NCBI GenBank assembly: GCA_002436415.1 | Contig: DJMA01000005.1 | Coordinates: forward strand, 1 to 62,804 | Reading direction: 5' to 3' | Length of the DNA: 62,804 nucleotides | Source of the DNA: Bdellovibrionaceae bacterium UBA6502 | GTDB lineage: Bacteria; Bdellovibrionota; Bdellovibrionia; Bdellovibrionales; UBA840 | Part shown: positions 36,701 through 44,880 of the stretch, in pieces | Position numbering within the stretch: the first letter of the stretch is position 1 | Layout: the number at the start of each line of letters is the position of its first letter | Translations under genes and position numbers: made by a program | The notes under the pieces: generated by a model | What the model was told of the DNA's origin: nothing | Seen by the model: the letters and a program-made list of their open reading frames with translations, nothing else | Databases searched by the model: none

Positions 36701-37846
36701 TCCAACCCACTCTTCGTAGCTGGCACGGTCAACTTCTCTTGCCTCTAAACTCTCGATCTCACCAGCCACTTTCATCACTGCAGAAATCAAACCCTTGTCG
36801 AGATTTTGACTCATAATTCTTTGAGCAACCTCTGCCTGTTCTCTTTCTGTTTTATCACTAGAGAGATCTATGTCATTGGCCTTTAAAAACGAATCCGCAG
36901 CAGCTTTTAAAACATCCGCTGGCAAAACTTCAGGAGCACTAACAATCAATTGTCGCATTAGTGATTCAACCATGTTTAAAACACGGGAGTACATAACTTT
37001 TCTAGAAAAGACCCCTACCAATTCACCTGTTTCAGAATTTTCTATGGCCAAGTCTCCAAAATCAACCAAAGGGCGACCTGCGTAATCGGTCTTGAAGATA
37101 GCACTTTCAGAAGACTCAGAAATCAATCGATTCGTGAAATCAATTGGACGAAATCCACGGTGTAAAAAATTAGCTTTTAAGGCTGTAGCATCTAGCTCTT
37201 GAGGTAGATTAATAATATTCTTCGTCACGAAAACAGGTGAACGAAACATATGAGAAGCAGCCAGGGGCATAAACACGGCATGTAAACTAGCATCACGGCC
37301 AATTAACATTAAAAATTCTGCATCTCGAACCACGCTAACTACATCAAGACCGTAGAAATTTTGACGAGCAACTTTTTGATTTCCTTGGTAAGCAACCACA
37401 CTCAAAACACCATCAGTGATTTCATAGTCTAAGCGCGTGTAAGCAATCTTTCTAAGACGAGTTTTATCTTTGTGAAAGTCAATTTTAAGCCACTGATCTG
37501 AGTTAAAATCATAATATTCAAGACTTTGTTGTGTAACATTTGTGTAATCAAACTTACGAATTTCTTCTTGAGCAAGTTCACCACTTTCGAACTTCTCAAT
37601 CATGCTCTTTTGATTTTGAATGTGTTGAAAAATTTCAGGAGATAGTTCCTGCAACTTATCATCAGCCAAAGCCTCTTTCATGGATGCAGGATCAGCAAGA
37701 TTAAAGCCAGAGCCTAATGCTGATGCGGACGGAGCCGCAAACCTATTTTCATCAGAATCCTCAGCAGCGAAAGCACTTCTAGGAATCGGCAGAAGTAAAA
37801 ATTGAAAAATTAAAATTTGCGATAAAAGATGTTTTAAAATCCCCAT
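33752..37846 (-). CDS. Giant membrane-associated protein, unknown function (1364 aa)
   Basis: Not recognised. I start at ATG 37846, which has GGTGAG six bases upstream and yields a signal peptide (about 1-28, ending PRSAFAAED); a TTG at 37861 is the alternative. The first 250 residues look beta-rich (a YQGNQKVARQNFYGLD and EFLMLIGRDASLHAVF region), then long helices with coiled-coil character, a hydrophobic pair near residues 495-570, a central helical domain of about 400 residues, another set of hydrophobic segments near 1090-1135 and a last set near 1275-1330. Basic C-terminus. It is transcribed away from a similarly built gene at 38790. An envelope-spanning role is plausible; no catalytic motif is visible. 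Confidence 0.75.
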   Translation of the reverse strand: MGILKHLLSQILIFQFLLLPIPRSAFAAEDSDENRFAAPSASALGSGFNLADPASMKEALADDKLQELSPEIFQHIQNQKSMIEKFESGELAQEEIRKFDYTNVTQQSLEYYDFNSDQWLKIDFHKDKTRLRKIAYTRLDYEITDGVLSVVAYQGNQKVARQNFYGLDVVSVVRDAEFLMLIGRDASLHAVFMPLAASHMFRSPVFVTKNIINLPQELDATALKANFLHRGFRPIDFTNRLISESSESAIFKTDYAGRPLVDFGDLAIENSETGELVGVFSRKVMYSRVLNMVESLMRQLIVSAPEVLPADVLKAAADSFLKANDIDLSSDKTEREQAEVAQRIMSQNLDKGLISAVMKVAGEIESLEAREVDRASYEEWVGKWVTYDERAKELAREYEGRKKENVYTKLKNSAGSVVNKLAGEVSGPKVFVDSELDYQNLLKQISEKDYGARSGGASILWQDIEKENSLSEELTVRSNLLKRTASILKSPMVAITLVGIFSGYHVLSHYSELQLKATAWLTNEAMPKVLTDFDYVGPNGEKANYSEILGLSVISLTLLIPIAMLVSWVSVPSMRLVAKALKKVDPERSSKLEHAAEDWKNLDVWQRIVTMGFRIFAVICLPFFHYLALFTNQRNLIPTMKMGMNPFKVVKNEKGERHFLGVNNPIQMQKSILDMPESISKFFTQLNSNSLSKEDFASLAKDTVATLTPSLGKYSSLSEARQDYHERLGYKGEKAWYSPEALKHRLGAPFSAEGKSFAYDTLLSRESKTVQITEMQRQALGKEVGARERASSIAWILATKIVASESNIDLATLMTVTSEGIDPSETAKIFSDPDLKRTWQKHVYEIQELLVNFDVIYDENKAKDINLKEVIDIYESVLKVSEEINSRSTYQNVVKNMKMNSIIGTRKAISGLATFAVADNEFLKRNFANKVVSGLVSKEFTTDHMGVVGIPAVIGERADINKQGELSAINNPWYLWTHPEHIQDVLNNMSLHFFQAGSQTALAIQGEPKVNETKYGPMELIRYASMDRAEPFFESSYLWFKSIAESRDAGEIFFKKMLSKRIVTAQGSMLLSVIFRVLVAKQSLGMALSGWYYFWIAGPLLYAWPWTLILLGMQGEEDRISENISRFNKEKMKIVNARRLSSDEELRERIRGFIGFYKKETEFLYRGFVHTLLTHRGIYNHSLQRIKTEKEFKKYLSMSDFIKGDISSYELDLEEIIQKADRKQLNALVERSLEYSVKHPAVYTKVHAAIGWLTVVGLGAVLTTVLAISVGVDSFNPETLHWSNLLWWTGVHTSFTFAVRAALKNRSLIDISKSFYRSVKYSLKYLNAFPGKQDRSTRHYFNKVKENAKGKLESVKMACRRAAS

Positions 37847-38789
37847 ACAACACTCACCCAATCAAAGTTATTAAGGAGTTAGTAATAATCGAAAGAATTA
37901 GTTTGTACCAGTTACAATTTTCGCTTTGGTATTTTTTATATGAGTTTTTCTAATGGCAAAATAGCCTAAAATGTTTAAACTTAGCTCCCATTTTATCCTT
38001 CATAAATTCTACTTATGGACTTGGAACTTTTTACTCAGTTAAGAATGCTCAAAATCTGAGTTTTCTAGTGACTTTGAGCAATTTCAATCTTTATAAGATT
38101 TGGTGTTTTGCAATGTTTTAAGCCAGAAAGGCAATTAATAACAGATACTTAACTGAATTTAAATATACTTTCCTTAGGTTCACCTTTACCAAAATACTAA
38201 ATCTAAAAAATAGCTTTTCCTTTTATAAGTTTTACCCTCAATGAAACTCAGAACAAACTCAGCCATCGGTGGCCTTGTTAGTACTTGAACTTACTTTAAA
38301 AGAAAAAAACTTGGTTTCGCCTAAAGACAAAAATTTTTACTCAACAGAAACAGTCCATAATCAGGAAACAAAGATAGCTGAAAAACTAGAAAACTTTAAA
38401 CTGGCCCACTTAATTGCGGATGGATTTAAGCTAAGTTCGTAAAAGCTCTACTTGTATTACTTGCACATTCTATCTTAATTCGGACGTATTTAAATAAATT
38501 TATTATTTCTTGGGCTTATGCTTTTCTATCCGCAATTAAGGGGGCCAGCTAGTGTTCGGTAAACTTTATGCATTAGGAATCGTAATCAAGTGAAGATGTT
38601 TAGATAAACTCTATTCAATTAGAATCCAAAGACCACTTTGGCAAATCGGCAGAAAAAGAGGAAAACTCGAAAGTGACTAATTCTAATACAATAAAATTAA
38701 ACCAAGAAATTTTTCTAATTCTACAATAATTTTGGGACTTTAGCCCCTCACATAAGTTATTCTAAGGCTCTAAGAAAATAGAGGACGTA
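37847..38789. other. Long divergent spacer between the two giant genes
   Basis: About 940 bp, very AT-rich, with the 150-bp element (38400-38549) in it. An open frame on the plus strand from 38245 (first usable start GTG 38269) to TAA 38440-38442 encodes a charged peptide (ends NFKLAHLIADGFKLSS) and runs into the element. It has no ribosome-binding site and I do not call it. Promoters for both giant genes must lie here. Confidence 0.5.
38400..38549. repeat. 150-bp element with 22-bp inverted ends, copy 2
   Basis: Left end 38400-38421 (ACTGGCCCACTTAATTGCGG then AT) and right end 38528-38549 are inverted, matching at 20 of 22 positions. Length and end sequences equal the copy at 12831-12980; the interior is homologous in the opposite orientation. 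Confidence 0.8.
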
Positions 38790-41700
38790 TTGGGAAAGCT
38801 TAGTCTTGGACTGATCAATTATATACTAGTTTTTCAATTGGTATTTGGTGGGTTCATACATTCGAATTCGAAAGCAGTTGCAGCCGAAGACAATGGCAAA
38901 TCTATAAGTGCGACTTCTGAAATCCAAAGCCTTCGCACAGCAATACTAACTCGAGGCAAACACCCTCTAGATCCATACTCACTTTTAAGACAAAAAACTT
39001 ACGTCATTCAAAACGAAGTTTCGTTTAAAGACTTAATTTTAGAAGTTGAAGGAACTGGAGTATCAGAAAGATTAGACGGAAGAAGCTTTCATTATAAATT
39101 TGACCAAAACCAGGCGAAGGCTTTTCAATTTAAAATTAATGACTTAGTTGTGCATGATTTTTTCATCGGCCTATCTGAAGTCTTACTTTTCAAGAGCTAT
39201 CTCTTTATCCGAGAGAAAAATGGCGATCTTTATTTTATAGACTTAAAATTTCAAAGACCAGCAAAAGTGGACCTCGGTCTTTTTCGTTTTCCTGGAGGAG
39301 AGCTCTTTAAAGAATTAAGTCTTGAAGATTACGGAATAAGGCTTGGTAATAAGGCTTTTCACATTGAGCAACTCAAAGAGATCTCTACCTTAAATCAAAT
39401 GGCTTTTTCTACCTCAATTAATTTTTTAGACAAAGAACGGATCCAACAACACTCTTACATTGTTGAAGAATTTTTTGAAAGCTTCCGAACCAATATAGAC
39501 CGCGTAACCAAAGAACAAAACAAAAGCCTTTCTAACACCCAACGAAGCGACTTGGTCACCGAAATAACTAAGGACTTAAAATCTCAAATCAAAAATAAAA
39601 ATCTAGTGGATCAAATAAAAGATCAATCGATCGAAATGAAAATTGCCACTAGCCTTCAGAGCATTAAGCAATATGCTGAGGATTTTACGGCCAAGCAATC
39701 TGCTCAACAAGAAAACGCTAAAGAAATGCGTCGTTTAAGCTACCGATACAAACGATTTAAACTTTTGTTAAGCGTCCCAAGACCAAAAGGAAGTCAGCTT
39801 TTTAAGGAGGCGCTAATTTCCAGTGCCTTCGCTATTAAAGATGGAAATCGCCAAGACTTTCTTGAGGCTTTTTATAGATTGGCGAGTTTTAAAAGGTTTC
39901 GTTATGCCAGCGCCTTTGGTATTGTTGCTGCTAGTGCTTTAGTTTCTCCTGAAACAACAGCTAGTTTTGCCTTTGAAAGTCTTCGAATTGCCGGAGACAG
40001 CATAAATGCAATTTACGATAAAACCACCGATTTATTTTACTTAGTCGGCGAAGCCACAAGTAAGACTCTTAGAGGCTTTAATCCGAGTGTCCTGTATGAT
40101 ACTTATGTGGCCGATGGACGTCTTTCAAAAACCGCCGCTGGTTTCACATCTTTGATTGAGCTGGGGTTTTACATCATTGGTGTAGCGCACCTAAGCGTTA
40201 ATTCCGTCATACTTTTAAAAGACTTAGATAAGCTTAAAAATAAGTTCTCAAATAAAACTCAAAAAATCGAGGATGAAACTAGATTCAAATTCTTTAAAGA
40301 ACTTTATTTCTATAGGAAACATTCCAATTTAACGGGTTCAGACTACATTCGTCTTTTAGGCACAAAGCTATTTCTGAATAGCAAAAACCTTTTAACAGCA
40401 ACGCAAAACAAAATTAGCAGCTTTTTAGTAAATATAAACTCTGAGAAAAACTCTAAACTAAGCCCATCTGAATACTATCTATTGCAAAAGACCAAGCTCT
40501 ACTGGAAATACGAAGAAAAAACCGAGCAAATCGGAAACCTCTTAAAAAGATTTATCATTAATGAAAACTTAGATCGCCGTAGAGACATAAAACTACAAGC
40601 GGAAGCGGAAGAAAAGGCATACAATCGTGGCCATACAAATTTTAGCCTAGAAGAAGATAAAGAGATTTTAGAACTTATAGAAAAAGCTCGTAAAAAAGAT
40701 TTCGCTAGCAATGTCAGTTTTTTTAACCTAGTAGAAAAATTAAAAGAAAAATTTGGCTACAAAAAAGACCTAGGTGTGGCTCAAATCAGAACCCTACATT
40801 CAGCTTTAATGCATTTCTTATTCAGTTTTTCATCCTTTACCAAAACGCAAAACTTCTTTATCTGGCTTAAAAATAATATTTTCCTAAATGCTAACTTATT
40901 TTTTCGCCCTAGAACCTGGGCCTATTTAGTGATGTACCCTAGGTACCTATCAACGATTTTAGAACGCTCTCAAAGAAAGAATCTACAAGGACAATACAAT
41001 ACTGGCGCTCACCTACCTACCCAATTAAATGGCGGCCTAAGAGCTGGTATCATCGGTTTAAGACCGGTACACCAAGCGCTTCATTGGGCCAGTGAAATAT
41101 CCTATTTAAAATTTCTAGCTCCACCAAAAGAAAGCTCAAAAAAACAAGCCCGAAGGCAATTGGAAGAGGAAATCATCTCACTAGAAATTAATCTAGAGCA
41201 ATCTGTCGTGGCAGAAAGTATCAAGGCAAGTTTACGTTATAGTAAAAAGACAGAAGAATTTAAAATATTTAGCTCTAACAATATTACCGATGCCTTAGAT
41301 CCAGCAATATTCAGTCTCAACCTAAAATCAAGACTGATATTTTACTGGTACAGACACTATGCTATGGAAAGAGAATTGAGCCTTCGACTGTATCACTCCG
41401 TGATGAAAAATGAAGAACTCTATACATCCACGAAGCATTTTTTCCAAAAATCCTATGAACAAGCCATCAATAAAAAAGACTTAAATGGCATTGACGAAAG
41501 GATTTACCAGTTGGCAAAAAATCGCGCCGATAGTGGTTATTTGTCTTTAGTAAACCTTGCGATGGACAACAAATATAAATCAGCAAAGAGTCTAGATGAA
41601 CGGAGTTCTATACAATCGAGAAGGTACGTTGAAGTAAAACAAGGCATGAAAAATACCTTGGCGATGGCAAGGGCCACTCGATCCGCTTTAATGAACTTTG

Positions 41701-42545
41701 TAATCAGTAAACCAATTGAAATATTATTTATCTTTGCCGCTACAGCAGCGATTACTGACCCTATGCTAGCGCCAATTCACGACACTCAGTTTTCTGATCA
41801 ATCTTGGAACTACTTATCTCGATATCAGTTTTTAAATGGCTTGATGTATGGAATGGTTATGAGTTTCTTGAACCAAGCATGGTACAAAATCCAACAATAC
41901 GCTCGTGTCGAAAGATTGGGAGGCTTTGAAAGCATCCCAACGGGAAGTTTGGCAGAAAAAGGCTTCTGGGGAAATGTATATCACCATCTTGGAGCCAGTG
42001 ATAATACCTGGGGACAGAATATGGCCTACAACGTAAAAATCGTATGGGCAAACATTGGCGCCTCTTTTTTCTTATACAATTTAAACCAATACTACTGGAT
42101 GGGTCGATTTGACGTTGATTTATACATAACCGGTTATATCGTGGCTTTTATGAATCCAATCATGGGCCTGAAGATGATGCTAGAAAATGCCTTTGAAAAA
42201 TCTAAGGGATGGTTGATCCGAGACCTTCCCGAAAAGTACCACGCACATCCCTACACTTCAAAATACGTTCGCGACTCTATGCTAAGACTTCGTTTTGGCT
42301 TCGATTTCTTTATGTCCATATTTTATAACTTTCAATACACGGCTTTTAGTAACTTCAAATCTATGAGTACACCCCTTTTAGGAACCCGAAGCTTTTCTAG
42401 AATACTACTAGGAGGCTCTTTGTTCACAGAAGCTGTGGTATTAAACATGGAGGAGCTTGCGAGAAAGTATCCAATCTTTCAAGGCCCAGCAAACCTTTGC
42501 AGACATTCCTTGACCAAAGGCTTTGAAGCCTCAGACAAATTGTAA
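38790..42545 (+). CDS. Giant membrane-associated protein, unknown function (1251 aa)
   Basis: Not recognised. The start is TTG 38790 with GAGGA six bases upstream, giving a signal peptide that ends near AVAAED, the same AAED mature start as the 33752 product. Layout parallels that protein: a beta-rich N-terminal domain (LLFKSYLFIREKNGDLYFI), a helical/coiled-coil domain, hydrophobic segments near 365-400 and 450-475, a long charged helical centre, and several hydrophobic segments between about 975 and 1180 (PIEILFIFAATAAITDPM, YNVKIVWANIGASFFLY, ITGYIVAFMNPIMG). The two products may be distant paralogues, although I see little direct identity. It is convergent with the gene at 42587. Confidence 0.75.
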   Translation: MGKLSLGLINYILVFQLVFGGFIHSNSKAVAAEDNGKSISATSEIQSLRTAILTRGKHPLDPYSLLRQKTYVIQNEVSFKDLILEVEGTGVSERLDGRSFHYKFDQNQAKAFQFKINDLVVHDFFIGLSEVLLFKSYLFIREKNGDLYFIDLKFQRPAKVDLGLFRFPGGELFKELSLEDYGIRLGNKAFHIEQLKEISTLNQMAFSTSINFLDKERIQQHSYIVEEFFESFRTNIDRVTKEQNKSLSNTQRSDLVTEITKDLKSQIKNKNLVDQIKDQSIEMKIATSLQSIKQYAEDFTAKQSAQQENAKEMRRLSYRYKRFKLLLSVPRPKGSQLFKEALISSAFAIKDGNRQDFLEAFYRLASFKRFRYASAFGIVAASALVSPETTASFAFESLRIAGDSINAIYDKTTDLFYLVGEATSKTLRGFNPSVLYDTYVADGRLSKTAAGFTSLIELGFYIIGVAHLSVNSVILLKDLDKLKNKFSNKTQKIEDETRFKFFKELYFYRKHSNLTGSDYIRLLGTKLFLNSKNLLTATQNKISSFLVNINSEKNSKLSPSEYYLLQKTKLYWKYEEKTEQIGNLLKRFIINENLDRRRDIKLQAEAEEKAYNRGHTNFSLEEDKEILELIEKARKKDFASNVSFFNLVEKLKEKFGYKKDLGVAQIRTLHSALMHFLFSFSSFTKTQNFFIWLKNNIFLNANLFFRPRTWAYLVMYPRYLSTILERSQRKNLQGQYNTGAHLPTQLNGGLRAGIIGLRPVHQALHWASEISYLKFLAPPKESSKKQARRQLEEEIISLEINLEQSVVAESIKASLRYSKKTEEFKIFSSNNITDALDPAIFSLNLKSRLIFYWYRHYAMERELSLRLYHSVMKNEELYTSTKHFFQKSYEQAINKKDLNGIDERIYQLAKNRADSGYLSLVNLAMDNKYKSAKSLDERSSIQSRRYVEVKQGMKNTLAMARATRSALMNFVISKPIEILFIFAATAAITDPMLAPIHDTQFSDQSWNYLSRYQFLNGLMYGMVMSFLNQAWYKIQQYARVERLGGFESIPTGSLAEKGFWGNVYHHLGASDNTWGQNMAYNVKIVWANIGASFFLYNLNQYYWMGRFDVDLYITGYIVAFMNPIMGLKMMLENAFEKSKGWLIRDLPEKYHAHPYTSKYVRDSMLRLRFGFDFFMSIFYNFQYTAFSNFKSMSTPLLGTRSFSRILLGGSLFTEAVVLNMEELARKYPIFQGPANLCRHSLTKGFEASDKL

Positions 42546-42586
42546 GTATTTTTCTGATATTTTTAATACCTAAGGGATTTTAAATT

Positions 42587-43498
42587 CTATTTTTCAAGAG
42601 AATATTTTAAGGCAAAAGCATCGATAGACTGAAGTAAATTTAACCAAGATTTTTGAAAACTATCTAGCGAATAAAGCCTACGGTAGCTTAACAATTCAAG
42701 CTCTCTATTCCAAGTAAAACCCAAAAATCTAGGTTCCATAAATCGAGCCGGAATCATCGCTAATTTTTCATTATGCCCCAATTTCATCTTTAAAACATGA
42801 GATTCTTCGAGGGCTTCAAACCTCTTTGCGTTGCTTCGGTGAAATTTTGGAGAGAAATATACGGCCCCTTTGATCAAAGCCATTTTCCCAGAACCAGGAT
42901 CATATACATTTTGTAAGGCCAAAATGCTATTCTCGCCTGCAGCATTCGGTTGCCAACCTTTTTTTACAGCCACCGGCAAGGGATTGGAGTCTATGTAAAT
43001 CAAAACAAAGCCAGGCTTTAAGTGCGGAAGCTTAGGCTTTGTTCCATTAAATACTGCTTTATTAAAATGCTCTTCCATTAGCTGGCAACAACTGGGCCTT
43101 TTATTTATTTTTTGTTTTTCCCCATTACCACCACCTATTGCAATGTTTTGAAAAACACTAGACTCAAAACTCTTGATCTCATCCAAAAAAAATCTTTCTT
43201 TTAAATCTCGCCATATTAAGTTTTTCGAATTTTGAATGTAAGGAAAAGATTCACCAGAAAGAGCATGCAATGTGATATGAGCGTATCGGTTTCTAAAACA
43301 ATCCAGAGTTACAAAATCAGGATTTTTCTCCAAAAACTCTTGTTTTAAAAGGTACACATACTCAGGAAACTCTGGTGAGAAACTATTTTTTGTGAAAGCC
43401 TTAACTGTGGACCTAAAACAGGAGATTATGTCCGCTTTAACTTGTTGCGAACCAATAAAAAGGGCTAATAAAAGAACAATGTGTTTTAAGATTCTAAT
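42587..43498 (-). CDS. Secreted protein with apparent AUU start, unknown function
   Basis: The frame has its first standard start at GTG 43357, but it stays open upstream for 47 more codons that encode an obvious signal peptide (RILKHIVLLLALFIGSQQVKA). No ATG, GTG or TTG lies in frame there; the segment begins with ATT 43496-43498, preceded by AGGAG and the spacer AAAGC, and the frame is closed by a TAA further upstream. I therefore call ATT as the start, giving 303 residues. The mature part is globular with cysteine pairs (PSCCQLM) and no recognised domain. It follows astB by 47 bp, on the same strand. A sequencing error at the start codon is the main alternative. Confidence 0.7.
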   Translation of the reverse strand: MRILKHIVLLLALFIGSQQVKADIISCFRSTVKAFTKNSFSPEFPEYVYLLKQEFLEKNPDFVTLDCFRNRYAHITLHALSGESFPYIQNSKNLIWRDLKERFFLDEIKSFESSVFQNIAIGGGNGEKQKINKRPSCCQLMEEHFNKAVFNGTKPKLPHLKPGFVLIYIDSNPLPVAVKKGWQPNAAGENSILALQNVYDPGSGKMALIKGAVYFSPKFHRSNAKRFEALEESHVLKMKLGHNEKLAMIPARFMEPRFLGFTWNRELELLSYRRLYSLDSFQKSWLNLLQSIDAFALKYSLEK

Positions 43499-43507
43499 GC
43501 TTTCTCC
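43496..43507 (-). promoter_or_regulatory. Shine-Dalgarno and AUU start of the secreted protein
   Basis: AGGAG, then AAAGC, then ATT AGA ATC on the minus strand. The spacer and layout (AGGAGaaagcATT) closely match the infC site (AGGAGGaaagcATA). Confidence 0.55.
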
Positions 43508-43545
43508 TGCACAGCAAGATTAACCCACTAGAATCATTTATTCCA

Positions 43546-44874
43546 CTATCTCTGAAAATAATATATAGACCCAAGACCCATAATCTGAGTCAATTCATCC
43601 AAAGCACTTCGACACTCATTTAATAAACTTGGGTCTTTTAAATCCTCTGCTAACAAACGATCACGGTAATGTTTGTTCGCCCATGTTTTTAATCTTTCAT
43701 AAGACTCTGCGCTAAAAACTGCCTTTTGATTGATTGCTGAAAATTCATTTTCATTTAAAGCTACTCTCAACCTTAAACAGGCTGGTCCGCCACCATTTTG
43801 CATGGATTGCTTAAGCTTAAAAAACTTCACTTCATCAATGCCTTGTTTTTCAGAAAGCATTTTTTCAATATAAGTTTTTACGTTGGCATTTTCTTCACAG
43901 TCTGTAGGAGCAATCAAAATGGTTTTTCCCTCACTCCAAACCAATTGAGAGTTAAAGAGATAAGACTTTACTGCATCCTCAACACTTACATCACTCAAAG
44001 GAACTTTAATTAACTTTAAATCGCCATGATAAGCCGATTTAATTTTTTGAATATCATCCTCAGAATTTAAAAAAGCCATTTCGTGATAAAAGAACACATT
44101 GCGATTACCAACCGAAATCACATCATTATGAAAAACCCCTTCATCAATGACATTAGGGTTTTGCTGCAAATAAACAACATGCTCATCACGCAATTCATGA
44201 GACCTTGCCACCGCCTCACAAGCCATTAGAGTTTGTCTTGCAGGAAACTTTTTAGGTTCTATTCCTCGGCCAGCACCTTGCCTACCATAAACAAATATTT
44301 GCAGACCTTGTTCGTTATACTCATTACAAAGTCTGGTGTGATTAGCCGCTCCTTCATCTCCAAAATCCTCATGATAAGGAAGAGCAGAATGATGTCGAAA
44401 GTACTGGTCGTTTGAAAATATAGCTTTCAGCGACTTTCCAGTACAATCAGATTCAATGGATCGATGAAGTTTATTAATTAGGTTGGCCGGAGTAAAATGA
44501 ACTTTTTTATCTTTAGAATCCGCACTTGGCGAAACCGTTGCTGCATTTGCTGTCCACATCGGAGAGGCACTGCTAAAAGCATTTAAAATCCCCGGTGCTT
44601 TTTCATAAGCCTTGGCTAGAATCTCAGAATCCGTTCCACTAAAACCAGCCGCTTTTAAAGCGGGAATGTAAGGTCTCTCATGAGGAGGTAGAAATCCTTG
44701 TTTTACACCCATTTCTGAAAGAGCTTTCATTTTTTCCAAGCCTTGCAAAATGGCTTCCCTAGGATTAGCTACAGAACTCGCGTTATTTAGAGAGGCTACA
44801 TTTCCGTAAGATAAACCAGCGTAGTTATGCGTTGGACCAACAATTCCATCAAAATTTACTTCAAAAGATTTCAT
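43546..44874 (-). CDS. astB: N-succinylarginine dihydrolase
   Basis: Second enzyme of the arginine succinyltransferase pathway: hydrolyses N2-succinylarginine to succinylornithine, CO2 and two ammonia. The 442-residue length and sequence fit AstB (EVNFDGIVGPTHNYAGLSYG at the start; GAANHTRLC; the active-site region NGGGPACLRLRV with the catalytic Cys). No other ast gene (A, C, D, E) is in the window. It begins 6 bp after ccsA stops, so it appears to share the resB-ccsA transcript. Confidence 0.93.
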   Translation of the reverse strand: MKSFEVNFDGIVGPTHNYAGLSYGNVASLNNASSVANPREAILQGLEKMKALSEMGVKQGFLPPHERPYIPALKAAGFSGTDSEILAKAYEKAPGILNAFSSASPMWTANAATVSPSADSKDKKVHFTPANLINKLHRSIESDCTGKSLKAIFSNDQYFRHHSALPYHEDFGDEGAANHTRLCNEYNEQGLQIFVYGRQGAGRGIEPKKFPARQTLMACEAVARSHELRDEHVVYLQQNPNVIDEGVFHNDVISVGNRNVFFYHEMAFLNSEDDIQKIKSAYHGDLKLIKVPLSDVSVEDAVKSYLFNSQLVWSEGKTILIAPTDCEENANVKTYIEKMLSEKQGIDEVKFFKLKQSMQNGGGPACLRLRVALNENEFSAINQKAVFSAESYERLKTWANKHYRDRLLAEDLKDPSLLNECRSALDELTQIMGLGSIYYFQR

Positions 44875-44880
44875 AGATTA

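Noticed and set aside
42587..43357. A frameshift between a signal peptide and the body of the secreted protein gene
   Set aside because: Careful reading shows GAGTATGTGTACCTT, which keeps one frame from ATT 43498 through GTG 43357; no shift is needed.
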